Positions 53,199 through 62,260 of a stretch of DNA of 64,000 nucleotides are shown piece after piece. Position 1 is the stretch's first letter; each line of letters opens with the position of its first letter. The DNA lies in the NCBI RefSeq assembly GCF_003287275.1, contig NZ_QEVW01000022.1, positions 24,425 through 88,424 on the forward strand, read 5' to 3'. This stretch comes from Paenibacillus taichungensis. GTDB taxonomy: Bacteria; Bacillota; Bacilli; Paenibacillales; Paenibacillaceae. The translations under genes and the position numbers were made by a program. The notes below the pieces were generated by a model, which had not been told where the DNA came from, did no database searches, and saw only the letters and a list, made by a program, of their open reading frames with translations.

Positions 53199-54248
53199 TT
53201 ATGGATATACCGGCGTCATGTTCAGCCCGAGGTTCTCCTCCCATCCCATCATCAGGTTCATATTTTGAATGGCTTGCCCGGATGCACCTTTTACCAGGTT
53301 GTCGATGACCGAAATAATCGTCAAACGACCTGTACGAGGGTCAGCCGCAAATCCGATATCACAATAGTTCGATCCGTACACTTCCTTCGTTGAAGGCCAG
53401 ATCCCCGGCTCACGTACACGCACGAACGGACGATTTTCATAATATTTGCGGTACAGATCAACGATTTCACGGTCACTGTGCTCACCAGTTAAATTGGCAT
53501 ACATCGTACTCATAATTCCACGCGTCATCGGCACCAGTTGAGTTGTGAACGTTACTGTTACCGGAGTTCCAGTGATATTCCCCAACACTTGCTCAATTTC
53601 GGGAATATGCTGATGTTTGTTCAGTTTATATGCTTTGAAATTCTCATTCATTTCTGCATAATGATACGCCAGAGCCGTTCCCCGCCCCGCACCCGATACG
53701 CCGGATTTGGCATCAATGATGATACTGGAAGGATCAATCCATCCCGCTTCAACAGCTGGAATTAATCCGAGTAACGTAGCCGTTGGGTAGCAGCCTGGGT
53801 TGGAAATAAAGTTCTTGCCTTTCACTTCGTCGCCATACACCTCTGCCATGCCGTATACCGCCTGTTCCAGCAATGAAGCAGATGGTGCCGGATGTTTATA
53901 CCACTCTTCATAAACCGTTCCATCCTTGAGTCTGAAATCTCCAGACAGATCAATGACCTTAAGACCTGCTTCAAGCAGGCTCGGAACGAGCTTCGCGCTT
54001 ACACCAGACGGGGTTGCTGTGAACACCAGATCTGCACGACTTGCGATCTCAGCCGGGTCTACGCCGTCGAGTGGCCTCTGAATCACGTCCGTCAAATGCG
54101 GGAATCCATCTGCGATGGACTCACCACTGCTGGATGAAGAGATTACCGAAGTAATTTCAACCTGCGGATGGTTCTGGAAAAAACGAATCAGCTCCACCCC
54201 GCCGTAGCCGGTGGAACCGACGATTGCCACTTTTAATTTGTTATTCAC
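53199..54248 (-). CDS. argC: N-acetyl-gamma-glutamyl-phosphate reductase
   Basis: NADPH-dependent reduction of N-acetylglutamyl phosphate to the semialdehyde. The start is GTG 54248 (NNKLKVAIVGSTGYGGVELI), with GGGGGAG 5 bases upstream; the frame reaches 54314 but would cross the leader. The nucleotide-binding loop is GSTGYGGVEL, and the catalytic cysteine is in NFISNPGCYPTATLLGL. Length 349 is normal. It is the first gene of the arginine run, directly behind a promoter overlapped by an ARG-box-like site. Confidence 0.96.
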   Translation of the reverse strand: MNNKLKVAIVGSTGYGGVELIRFFQNHPQVEITSVISSSSSGESIADGFPHLTDVIQRPLDGVDPAEIASRADLVFTATPSGVSAKLVPSLLEAGLKVIDLSGDFRLKDGTVYEEWYKHPAPSASLLEQAVYGMAEVYGDEVKGKNFISNPGCYPTATLLGLIPAVEAGWIDPSSIIIDAKSGVSGAGRGTALAYHYAEMNENFKAYKLNKHQHIPEIEQVLGNITGTPVTVTFTTQLVPMTRGIMSTMYANLTGEHSDREIVDLYRKYYENRPFVRVREPGIWPSTKEVYGSNYCDIGFAADPRTGRLTIISVIDNLVKGASGQAIQNMNLMMGWEENLGLNMTPVYP

Positions 54249-54343
54249 TCTCGCTCCCCCAATCTTTTCGTATGCGCTACTTATACTGTCCTCTTGCTCC
54301 CAATGAGCTTTCATACAGCAATTCCGTCGCTTCTATGCATATT

Positions 54344-54380
54344 TGTGTATTATTATACGACTCTAGTTATATAAATACAA
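54344..54380 (-). promoter_or_regulatory. argC promoter with overlapping ARG-box-like operator
   Basis: On minus: TTGTAT (54375-54380), 17 bp, TATAAT (54352-54357), an excellent sigma-A promoter about 100 bp before the argC start. TGTGTATTATTATACGAC (54344-54361, plus reading) covers the -10. It matches the ArgR/AhrC box pattern TNTGAATWWWWATTCANW at most positions. Repression of argC by AhrC in excess arginine is known in B. subtilis; here it is inferred. The rest of the 54249-54578 gap also holds the promoter region of the divergent cls gene. Confidence 0.6.
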
Positions 54381-54578
54381 CACTCTATCATCAATTTTAC
54401 ATGGATTCTCATCGCTTCCGAACATATCTTTCCAACATCTGCGGACGAACCCGTATACTTCTGCTAAAATACGTATTATAGGAAACATTACAATCAGGGT
54501 CTATTTCATAATCAATCTACACGTTGAAGGGTTTATGAATGGATTCATGATGGTCATTATGAGACATGGGGGACTACA

Positions 54579-56027
54579 GTGCATATCGAATCCATTTTAC
54601 TTGTTGTACTCCTGGGCCTGAATATTATTTTCGCAGCAGCGGTCGTTTTCTTCGAACGAAAGGATGCCAGTGCATCCTGGGCTTGGCTGCTCGTCTTGAA
54701 CTTTATTCCGGTGTTCGGGTTTGTACTCTACTTATTAACAGGGCAAAACCTGACGCGCTACCGACTTTTCCAGTGGAAAGAGCGCAAGAAGCTTGGGCTT
54801 GAAAAACGTATTGCTGCCCAGCTTGAGCAACTGCAAGACAATCGAACACCGTTCCGTAATCAGGCGACAGAGAGTAGTCAGGACATGATTTATATGAACC
54901 TGAAGCAAAACGATGCTCTATTGACCGAAGACAATGCGGTCGAGATTATTACCGACGGAACAGATAAATTTCAGCGGTTGCTCGATGATATCGAGGCAGC
55001 GAAAGATCATGTTCATGTGCAATACTACATTTATAGAGGCGACCGACTCGGCAAAAGAATCCGGGATGCACTTATTCGTAAAGCACGCGAAGGTGTCAAA
55101 GTTCGTCTGCTGTATGACGCGCTGGGATCACGGCGGGTATCCAAACGCTTTTTCAAAGAATTGCGCGAAGCAGGCGGTTTGGTTGAGGTCTTTTTCCCAT
55201 CCAAATTTAGTCTGATTAACCTGCGTATGAACTACCGAAATCATCGTAAAATCGTCATCATTGATGGCAATCTTGGATATACAGGCGGGTTTAATGTAGG
55301 GGATGAATATCTCGGCTTGAATTCCAAGTTCGGTTACTGGCGCGATACTCATTTGCGTATTCAGGGTAATGCTGTTCATGCTCTTCAGACCCGTTTTCTT
55401 CTCGATTGGAATGAAGCGTCCAAGCAGCACGATACCCCATATGTTCCGGCACATTTCCCGCATATTGAGGGCACAGGAACAACTGCCATGCAGATTGTAT
55501 CCAGCGGACCGGATGCAGAGACAGAGCATATCAAGAACAGTTATCTGAAAATGATTAATGGAGCCAAACATTCGATTCTGATTCAGACGCCTTACTTTAT
55601 TCCAGATGCCAGTGTATTCGAAGCCATTCGTCTTGCGTGCCTGTCAGGAATTGATGTTCGCATTATGATTCCAAATAAGCCGGATCACGCCTTTGTATAT
55701 TGGGCTACGCTATCTTATATCGGTGAGTTGTTAAAGGTGGGAGCAACCGTGTTTATCTACGATAACGGCTTTATTCATGCCAAAACGCTCATTATCGACA
55801 GTATGGTCGCATCTGTGGGAACCGCTAATATTGATTACCGCAGCTTCCGATTAAACTTTGAAGTCAATGCATTTATGTATGACGAGGCGATTGCGACTAC
55901 TCTTGTGCAGACGTTTGAGCATGATCTGCTTGTATCCCGTGAGATGACGCTGGAGGAATATAATAAACGCAGTGTGAAGATCCGCTTCAAAGAAGCAATC
56001 TCTCGTCTGCTGTCTCCAATTCTCTAG
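54579..56027 (+). CDS. cls: Cardiolipin synthase
   Basis: A membrane phospholipase-D-type enzyme that condenses two phosphatidylglycerols to cardiolipin. The 482-residue protein has two N-terminal helices (ILLVVLLGLNIIFAAAVVFF and WAWLLVLNFIPVFGFVLYLL). Two HKD motifs follow: HRKIVIIDGNLGYTGGFN and HAKTLIIDSMVASVGTANID. Both catalytic histidines, lysines and aspartates are present. The start is GTG 54579 preceded by GGGGGAC. It is a single-gene unit, divergent from argC, closed by a terminator. Confidence 0.95.
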   Translation: MHIESILLVVLLGLNIIFAAAVVFFERKDASASWAWLLVLNFIPVFGFVLYLLTGQNLTRYRLFQWKERKKLGLEKRIAAQLEQLQDNRTPFRNQATESSQDMIYMNLKQNDALLTEDNAVEIITDGTDKFQRLLDDIEAAKDHVHVQYYIYRGDRLGKRIRDALIRKAREGVKVRLLYDALGSRRVSKRFFKELREAGGLVEVFFPSKFSLINLRMNYRNHRKIVIIDGNLGYTGGFNVGDEYLGLNSKFGYWRDTHLRIQGNAVHALQTRFLLDWNEASKQHDTPYVPAHFPHIEGTGTTAMQIVSSGPDAETEHIKNSYLKMINGAKHSILIQTPYFIPDASVFEAIRLACLSGIDVRIMIPNKPDHAFVYWATLSYIGELLKVGATVFIYDNGFIHAKTLIIDSMVASVGTANIDYRSFRLNFEVNAFMYDEAIATTLVQTFEHDLLVSREMTLEEYNKRSVKIRFKEAISRLLSPIL

Positions 56028-56067
56028 ATACAGTAGTAATAGAAGGATTATCAGTCAAAAGAAAAAC

Positions 56068-56123
56068 AAAAAGCAGGTGCTTCCTTTCCAGCCAGGTCTG
56101 GTGGAGGAGTACCTGCTTTTTTT
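56068..56123. terminator. Intrinsic terminator of cls
   Basis: AAAAAGCAGGT (56068-56078) pairs with ACCTGCTTTTT (56111-56121) and further T's follow; the loop contains CTTCC/GGAGG-type internal pairing. It may also act on the other strand. Confidence 0.9.
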
Positions 56124-56236
56124 GATTATAAATTTACTTTCTTCTTATAAGTTAACGAATGACCACTACACTGCTCTCCTTTATCATGTGAATGTGAATG
56201 TTAAGTTTGATTTATAGAGTGCCTACTCGCTGTACC

Positions 56237-57142
56237 TTACAATTCCCCACGCTTGAAGCCTTCGCCCAGCACTTCATGCGCATTGCTAATAATGACAAAA
56301 GCCCCCGGGTCTACGGACCGAATCAAAGCTTTCAGTCTAGGCACCTCATTCTGTCCCACAACCACCATTAGTACAGTGCGCTGATCGTCGGTGTAACCAC
56401 CTTTTGCCTCCAGCTTCGTCAGTCCGCGATCCAGATCATCCAGAATCACCTTCGTAATCGGTTCGGTCTGGTTGGAAATAATATAAGCAACCTTCGAGTT
56501 ACCAAGCCCCATCTCGACGGCATCAATGACTTTACCGGTAACGTATAATCCGATTAGAGCAAAGAGTGACTGTTCCAATGACAATACAAAGGCAGCCATA
56601 ATAATGACCGTAGCATCCATCATCACAACGCAAAGAGAGTAACTTAGTCCACTATATTTTTGTACGATCCTGGCCAGAATGCTCATGCCCCCTGTTGAAC
56701 CTCTACCCCGGTATACGATCCCAATCCCGAGCCCCACCCCAATTCCTCCATAGAGTGAACCGAGCAGCGGATTCGTTGTTGGAACGGTCCAGTCTTTCGT
56801 GAGGTATACAAACAGTGGCAGTACAATGCTGCCGAGAACAGAACGTATGCCATACTGCTTGCCAATCAGGAGAAAACCCGCAATCAGAAGCGGAATATTA
56901 ATAGCCCACTGGGTATATGCCGGCTCAAGTCCCAGCCAATGTTTGCCCAATATCGATAATCCGGATACCCCACCTGAAGCAATCTGATTCGGAAGTAAAA
57001 ATAAATTAAAGGCCATGGCAATCAAAAACGAACCTAAAATAATGGATACGGTATCTACAACGTTTCTCCATGGGCCGTTCAGGGGAATGAGCGTGGTTAG
57101 CCTCTTCTTGCGGTTATTGTGTAACTGCTGTTGCTGTTGCAT
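56237..57142 (-). CDS. YitT family membrane protein (DUF161 + DUF2179)
   Basis: A 301-residue protein with about six helices in the first 210 residues (ILGSFLIAMAFNLFLLPNQI, ASGGVSGLSILGKHWLGLEP), then a soluble DUF2179 domain (TEPITKVILDDLDRGLTKLE, GQNEVPRLKALIRSVDPGAF). The GRGSTGGMSILARIVQKYSG segment is the second half of a repeated membrane motif. YitT-type proteins are conserved in Firmicutes in many copies; their role is not settled. AAAGGAGAG precedes ATG 57142. The N-terminus MQQQQQ is coded by a short CAA/CAG repeat. It lies 100 bp after prfB on the same strand, with a terminator between. Confidence 0.9.
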   Translation of the reverse strand: MQQQQQLHNNRKKRLTTLIPLNGPWRNVVDTVSIILGSFLIAMAFNLFLLPNQIASGGVSGLSILGKHWLGLEPAYTQWAINIPLLIAGFLLIGKQYGIRSVLGSIVLPLFVYLTKDWTVPTTNPLLGSLYGGIGVGLGIGIVYRGRGSTGGMSILARIVQKYSGLSYSLCVVMMDATVIIMAAFVLSLEQSLFALIGLYVTGKVIDAVEMGLGNSKVAYIISNQTEPITKVILDDLDRGLTKLEAKGGYTDDQRTVLMVVVGQNEVPRLKALIRSVDPGAFVIISNAHEVLGEGFKRGEL

Positions 57143-57177
57143 GTCATCTTGCTCTCCTTTTTTTTGTATATATGCTC

Positions 57178-57234
57178 AAAAAAAAGCCCCTGTATACACC
57201 CAGCATACGCCTACACGTATCGGGTCTATACAGG
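57178..57234 (-). terminator. Intrinsic terminator of prfB
   Basis: On minus: CCTGTATA (57227-57234) pairs with TATACAGG (57189-57196), and GACCC/GGGTG and ATACG/CGTAT continue the stem inward. GGGCTTTTTTTT follows. It begins about 10 bp after the prfB stop. Confidence 0.9.
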
Positions 57235-57243
57235 AACTTTTGA

Positions 57244-58357
57244 TTAATCGGTATCTACTTTAATCTGGCTGCGCAAATAACCATCGATGAATCCATCGAG
57301 GTCGCCATCCATTACTGCTCCTGTGTTTCCAGTCTCCACGCTCGTACGGTGATCCTTTACCATACTATAGGGATGGAACACATAGGACCGAATCTGGCTA
57401 CCCCACGCAATATCCGACTGTTCTCCTCGGATTTCGTCCAGCTGTTGTTTTTGTTCTTCAATTTTACGTTCATACAATTTGGAACGAAGCATCGTCATCG
57501 CTCGTTCACGGTTCTTGATCTGTGACCGTTCATTCTGACACGTTACAACCACACCTGTTGGTAAGTGAGTAATCCGTACAGCTGAGTCGGTGGTATTGAT
57601 ATGCTGTCCACCCGCACCGCTCGCACGGTACGTATCGATCTTGAGATCTTCTGTTCGAATATCCAATTCAATCGTGTCATCAATCTCAGGAACCACATCA
57701 CAGGATACGAAGGAAGTATGCCTGCGTCCGGAGGAGTCAAATGGTGAGATCCGCACCAATCGGTGGACACCCTTTTCGGCTTTCAGATACCCATAAGCAT
57801 TGTGCCCCTTGATGGATAGCGTGACACTCTTGATTCCTGCTTCATCTCCTGCCAGATAATCCAGCACTTCAACCTTGAAGCCACGCTTCTCGGCCCAGCG
57901 TGTATACATCCGCATCAGCATCTGTCCCCAGTCCTGTGACTCGGTACCGCCAGCACCTGGGTGAAGCTCAAGAATGGCATTCATCTTGTCATACGGCTGA
58001 TTCAGGAGAAGCTGTAGCTCAAACTCTTCTACCTTGCTCACAATGGCTGTCACGCTGTTACCGATCTCCACAGCCAGATCATCATCGCCTTCTTCGTCAG
58101 CCAGTTCTGCCATCATGACCGCATCATCATAATCCTGCTGCAGCTTGGTATATTGGTCCACAGATCCCTTCACCGCGTTAAGCTCGGCGATTAAGGATTG
58201 TGCCTTATCATTATCATCCCAGAAATCCGGGGCGGACATCTTCACTTCGAAGTTCTCAATCATCTCTTGCTTAAGATCTAAGTCAAAGAGACCCCCTAAG
58301 ATTTGTTAGTTTCTTGCCTATTTCACGCAGGTCCTGCTTCACGCTTGGATCGATCAT
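57244..58357 (-). CDS. prfB: Peptide chain release factor 2 with programmed +1 frameshift
   Basis: RF2 releases finished proteins at UGA and UAA. Translation starts at ATG 58357 (AGAGGA upstream) and reads MIDPSVKQDLREIGKKLTNL, then RGSL, to an in-frame TGA at 58285-58283. The slip site is CTT-TGA-C with the internal Shine-Dalgarno AGGGGG just before it, the classical RF2 autoregulatory signal. Shifting +1 gives CTT-GAC and enters the long frame, which contains the first standard ATG only at 58263. The full product is 370 residues. Codon recognition motif SPF (ISPFDSSGRRHTSFVS) and the catalytic GGQ (ASGAGGQHINTTDSAVRI) are present. Low RF2 favours the shift, so the gene controls itself. It follows secA, as in many Firmicutes. 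Confidence 0.97.
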
Positions 58358-58488
58358 GTGCAATTCCTCTTTTCATTAAGATAAGCTCCCCGCATCCAGG
58401 GTATTCCTCCAGATCAAGTATCCAATGCTTCACCATGGAGTCTCGATCACCTTTATATCGGCAATCCTCTTCTCCTTGATCATGGTCA

Positions 58489-58504
58489 CATAGTTATAAC
58501 TATG
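58489..58504. promoter_or_regulatory. 16-bp perfect palindrome upstream of prfB
   Basis: CATAGTTATAACTATG, about 130 bp before the prfB start. It contains TATAAC, which could be a -10 on minus, but no good -35 is seen. The rest of 58358-58583 shows nothing definite. Confidence 0.35.
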
Positions 58505-58583
58505 CACCAATTACAGGTTATGCATCCTTCATTTGATCATTTGAAATACCCGGCTGCAAGGAGCCGTTCATGTCATTCTATTT

Positions 58584-58766
58584 AAGTTGAGCCAAAGAAT
58601 ATTTACACTTGCCACTCCGATGACAGAACAACCTTCCGATCGCTGTTATCCCCAGATTTTTTGATTTCCTTTTTCAAAGGTGAAAATCCGGGGATAAAGG
58701 CGAACGCTATGCTTCTCCAGCTTATTTCTGTCCTCTACGTTCTCGTGTAAATGTATAGTTCAACTT
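58584..58766 (+). repeat. Palindromic element, copy B (full length)
   Basis: About 183 bp bounded by AAGTTGAGC and GTTCAACTT and flanked by TA on each side. Inner arms: TTTACAC/GTGTAAA, GACAGAA/TTCTGTC, GATCGC/GGCGAAC, TTATCCCC (58646-58653) with GGGGATAA (58690-58697), and a CCTTTTTCAAAGG tip. It lies 22 bp after the secA stop, between secA and prfB. Confidence 0.88.
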
Positions 58767-58787
58767 ATATATAAGAGAGTCGTTTAA

Positions 58788-61292
58788 CTACTCTTGACCG
58801 TGGCAGTGTTTAAACTTTTTGCCGCTGCCACATGGACAAGCATCGTTGCGTCCGATTTGGTCAGACACTTTTACCGGACGTTTCTCCGTAGGCTCGCCGC
58901 TTGTCGAGATCTGGCTTTCGTCAACAACCGCTTGACGCTCCTGATTGCTCTCGATTTGTGCTCTCATCACATAAGTTGCCACTTCTTCCTGAATCGAAGC
59001 AATCATCTGATGGAACATTTCGAAGCCTTCGAACTGGTACTCACGCAGTGGATCTGTACCGCCGTAGGCACGAAGGTGGATACCTTGACGCAATTGATCC
59101 ATCGCATCAATATGATCCATCCATTTGCTATCTACTGCACGAAGCACAACCACTTTCTCGAACTCACGAACCATCTCTTCACCGATTCGCTCTTCACGTG
59201 CATTGTACTTGTTCTGAACTTTCTCAAACAGGTAGTCGATAATCTCTTCTGCTTCTTTGCCCCACAGATCATCTTTCGTTACTGAGCCTTCATCCAGCAA
59301 TTTGCTGTTCATGTAGTCTGCAACTTCCTGCAGTTCCCAGTTTTCCGGAATGTCATCACTGCAATGAGCTTCAACGATACGTTCAATGGAAGGCTTGATC
59401 ATATCCATAACAATCTGTTTGATATTCTCGGACTCAAGCACCTCGCGGCGCTGTTTATATATAATTTCACGTTGTTGGTTCATGACATCATCATATTGGA
59501 GAACGACTTTACGTACGTCAAAGTTATTACCTTCAACCCGTTTTTGTGCCGACTCTACCGCACGGGTAATCATCCGGCTCTCAATCGGTTGGTCTTCTTC
59601 AAAACCTAGACGCTCCATCATGTTCAATACATTGTCTGCACCGAAACGTCTCATCAGTTCATCACCAAGTGACAGGTAGAACTGTGTAGAACCCGGGTCA
59701 CCCTGACGTCCTGCACGTCCACGCAGCTGGTTATCAATTCGGCGGGATTCGTGACGCTCTGTACCGATGATATGAAGGCCGCCAACTTCAGCTACACCTT
59801 CGCCCAGGATAATATCCGTACCCCGTCCAGCCATGTTGGTTGCAATCGTTACTGCACCCGCTTGTCCAGCTCCAGTGATTATCTCTGCTTCTTCAGCGTG
59901 ATATTTGGCGTTCAATACCTGGTGACGGACACCACGGCGTTTCAGCATATCGGAAATACGCTCGGAGTTTTCAATGGAAACCGTACCAACCAGAACCGGC
60001 TGGTTCTTGCTGTGACGTGCCACGATTTCTTCCACAACCGCTTTGAACTTGCCATCGATGCTCTTGTACACCACATCAGCCATATCATCCCGTTTGTTTG
60101 GACGGTTGGTTGGAATTTGCAATACTTCGAGACCGTAGATTTTTTTGAATTCTTCTTCCTCGGTCTTCGCTGTACCCGTCATTCCCGCAAGCTTACGGTA
60201 CATCCGGAAATAGTTCTGGAATGTAATCGTAGCAAGTGTCATGCTCTCGTTCTGTACTTCAATGCCTTCTTTGGCTTCAATCGCTTGGTGCAATCCATCG
60301 CTATAACGACGTCCTGCCATCAGACGGCCTGTGAACTCATCGACGATCAGTACTTCTTCATCACTCACCACATAGTCAACGTCACGACGCATGATTACGT
60401 TGGCTTTCAATCCCTGTACAATGTGATGGTTGAGCGTAACGTTGGCATGATCATACAAGTTTTCGATACCAAATGCTTTCTCAGCTTTCGCCACACCAGC
60501 TTCAGTCAGCGCTACGGATTTCACTTTGATATCCACCGTAAAGTCTTCTTCTGGAACCAGACGTTTCACGAAACGGTCAGCTGCATAGTACAGATCCGTG
60601 GATTTCTGAGCTTGTCCGGAAATGATCAGAGGTGTACGTGCCTCATCGACCAGAATGGAATCCACTTCATCAATGATACAGAAGAACAATGGACGTTGTA
60701 CCATCTGCTCTTTGTACAACACCATGTTGTCACGCAGATAGTCAAAGCCAAATTCATTATTCGTTCCGTACGTAATGTCACATGCATAAGCATGTTGTTT
60801 CAAAGCATGGTCCATACCGCTCAGGTTAACCCCTACCGTCATGCCCATGAATTCATAAATTTGTCCCATTTCCTGGCTATCCCGTTGAGCCAAATAATCA
60901 TTGACTGTTACCACGTGTACACCTTTGGACATCAATGCATTCAGGTATACCGGGAGTGTTCCTACCAGTGTCTTACCTTCACCCGTTTTCATCTCTGAGA
61001 TCCGGCCTTCATGAAGGGCAATGCCTCCGAGCATCTGTACGTCATAGTGACGTTTGCCCAGTACACGGCGAGATGCCTCACGTACGGTTGCAAATGCCTC
61101 AGGAAGAAGTTCATCTGTTGTTTCTCCCTTTTCAATGCGGGCACGGAATTCCTCCGTTTTGGATTTCAGTTGTTCATCAGACAGAGCCTGAAATTGTGGT
61201 TCCAGTTTATTGATCACATCGACTGTCTTCATCAGACGTTTAACATCACGTTCGTTCATGTCGCCGAAGATCTTTTTGACAAGTCCTAGCAT
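58788..61292 (-). CDS. secA: Preprotein translocase ATPase SecA
   Basis: The motor that pushes preproteins through SecYEG. All 834 residues are present: EMKTGEGKTLVGTLPVYLNA (Walker A), CIIDEVDSILVDEARTPLII (DEVD box), the preprotein cross-linking domain, TNMAGRGTDIILGEGVAEVG, QLRGRAGRQGDPGSTQFYLS, and the C-terminal zinc motif NDACPCGSGKKFKHC. AAAGGGG lies 6 bases before ATG 61292. Upstream (61293-62140) is an unusually long gap with repeat copy C and a hairpin. Downstream are repeat copy B and prfB. Confidence 0.98.
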   Translation of the reverse strand: MLGLVKKIFGDMNERDVKRLMKTVDVINKLEPQFQALSDEQLKSKTEEFRARIEKGETTDELLPEAFATVREASRRVLGKRHYDVQMLGGIALHEGRISEMKTGEGKTLVGTLPVYLNALMSKGVHVVTVNDYLAQRDSQEMGQIYEFMGMTVGVNLSGMDHALKQHAYACDITYGTNNEFGFDYLRDNMVLYKEQMVQRPLFFCIIDEVDSILVDEARTPLIISGQAQKSTDLYYAADRFVKRLVPEEDFTVDIKVKSVALTEAGVAKAEKAFGIENLYDHANVTLNHHIVQGLKANVIMRRDVDYVVSDEEVLIVDEFTGRLMAGRRYSDGLHQAIEAKEGIEVQNESMTLATITFQNYFRMYRKLAGMTGTAKTEEEEFKKIYGLEVLQIPTNRPNKRDDMADVVYKSIDGKFKAVVEEIVARHSKNQPVLVGTVSIENSERISDMLKRRGVRHQVLNAKYHAEEAEIITGAGQAGAVTIATNMAGRGTDIILGEGVAEVGGLHIIGTERHESRRIDNQLRGRAGRQGDPGSTQFYLSLGDELMRRFGADNVLNMMERLGFEEDQPIESRMITRAVESAQKRVEGNNFDVRKVVLQYDDVMNQQREIIYKQRREVLESENIKQIVMDMIKPSIERIVEAHCSDDIPENWELQEVADYMNSKLLDEGSVTKDDLWGKEAEEIIDYLFEKVQNKYNAREERIGEEMVREFEKVVVLRAVDSKWMDHIDAMDQLRQGIHLRAYGGTDPLREYQFEGFEMFHQMIASIQEEVATYVMRAQIESNQERQAVVDESQISTSGEPTEKRPVKVSDQIGRNDACPCGSGKKFKHCHGQE

Positions 61293-61393
61293 GGTATACC
61301 CCTTTCGTGCAAAACAGAATAGACCCCCTGCTGCCGCCGCGCGACACCATCGGATGGATATGTATCCACTTGCCCGGGGGTGACAAACGATAT

Positions 61394-61577
61394 AATTTGA
61401 GCTTACTGAAAGTTACACTCCATTACTCAGCTGGCAGAATGTCCTTCCGATCGCTGTTATCCCCCAATTTCTTTAACTCCTTCTCAGAGGTAGAAATTTG
61501 GGGATAAAGGCGAACGCTTCGCTTCTACAGGTCATTTCTGCCTTCTTCGTTATCCGTGTAAAAATCAAATTCAAATT
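61394..61577 (+). repeat. Palindromic element, copy C (full length, covarying arms)
   Basis: About 184 bp with terminal arms ATATAATTTGA/TCAAATTATAT. Where copies A and B have AAGTTGA/TCAACTT, copy C has AATTTGA/TCAAATT, a change on both sides. The next stem is GGCAGAA/TTCTGCC (A: AACAGAA/TTCTGTT; B: GACAGAA/TTCTGTC). The core is TTATCCCC (61457-61464) with GGGGATAA (61500-61507), with an inner ATTTC/GAAAT in place of the usual GATTTT/AAAATC. It lies about 100 bp upstream of secA. Confidence 0.88.
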
Positions 61578-61599
61578 ATATGAAAAATAATAATATAAG

Positions 61600-62140
61600 A
61601 TGAATCAACTCCAGGCTTGCCAAGGTTCCTCATGAAGCTGATTCGGTATTCAACCGGATCCGGTTATTAGAAATAAGCCGAATACCGAGCCTTATGAATC
61701 ATGTTCATGGTGCTGTGCCTGTCATTGATTATGATTAGCGATCATTCGTTGACAATTCCTCATCAGGACAATGATTCTCTTGCATAAATTGTAACAGTTT
61801 GTAAGGGTCGCCGCAACACGCCACGGCACACTTCTTTGAACTTCTGAAGCCTCTCCGATGGAGTTTAAGTGCAAAAAATCATAGTCGTTAGCGGAAGCCC
61901 TGGATTCTATCGTTTCATTTTCCAGTTAGATAAGGCATGTTAACGAATTTCGGTGGTAAATTTGGATGAAAATCTCAATATAGAGAAAAAGAATACATCT
62001 TTAACGACTTCTCCGTGAGCACTGAAAATTTATCATTCACTTTGCACGGATTGGTCTCATTCCTACTATCTATTAGACGCAGTAACATGGGAAATAGTTT
62101 CACAATCTTGCTTCAGCGACTTTTTTCCAGCCCATCCACG
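61600..62140. other. Long gene-free region upstream of secA with hairpin and possible promoter
   Basis: No frame of note on either strand. At 61643-61688 TCGGTATTC and GAATACCGA enclose the 14-bp palindrome AACCGGATCCGGTT, and flanking bases (CATGAAGCT / AGCCTTATG) extend the stem. On minus TTGTCA (61750-61755), 16 bp, CATAAT (61728-61733) could be the secA promoter, giving a leader of over 400 bases that includes the hairpin and repeat copy C. The rest (61760-62140) holds nothing I recognise. Confidence 0.4.
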
Positions 62141-62143
62141 CAC

Positions 62144-62178
62144 AAAAGAGCCCCATCCCGTAAAGGATGGAGGCTCTT
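62144..62178 (-). terminator. Intrinsic terminator of hpf
   Basis: On minus: AAGAGCC, T, CCATCC, TTTAC, GGGATGG, GGCTCTT, then TTGTG. The stem is strong but the T run short. It lies about 80 bp after the hpf stop. Confidence 0.75.
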
Positions 62179-62260
62179 GTTAGTTTAATCCAATACAGGA
62201 ATCGAAAGTATCCCTGTCTTCATTCGTTATCATTAAGGAATCATTTTTCATTTCATTGGT

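Noticed and set aside
61293..62260. raiA-type structured RNA near hpf
   Set aside because: The gap is downstream of hpf, not upstream, and the hairpins I see do not match what I know of that motif; an Rfam search would settle it.
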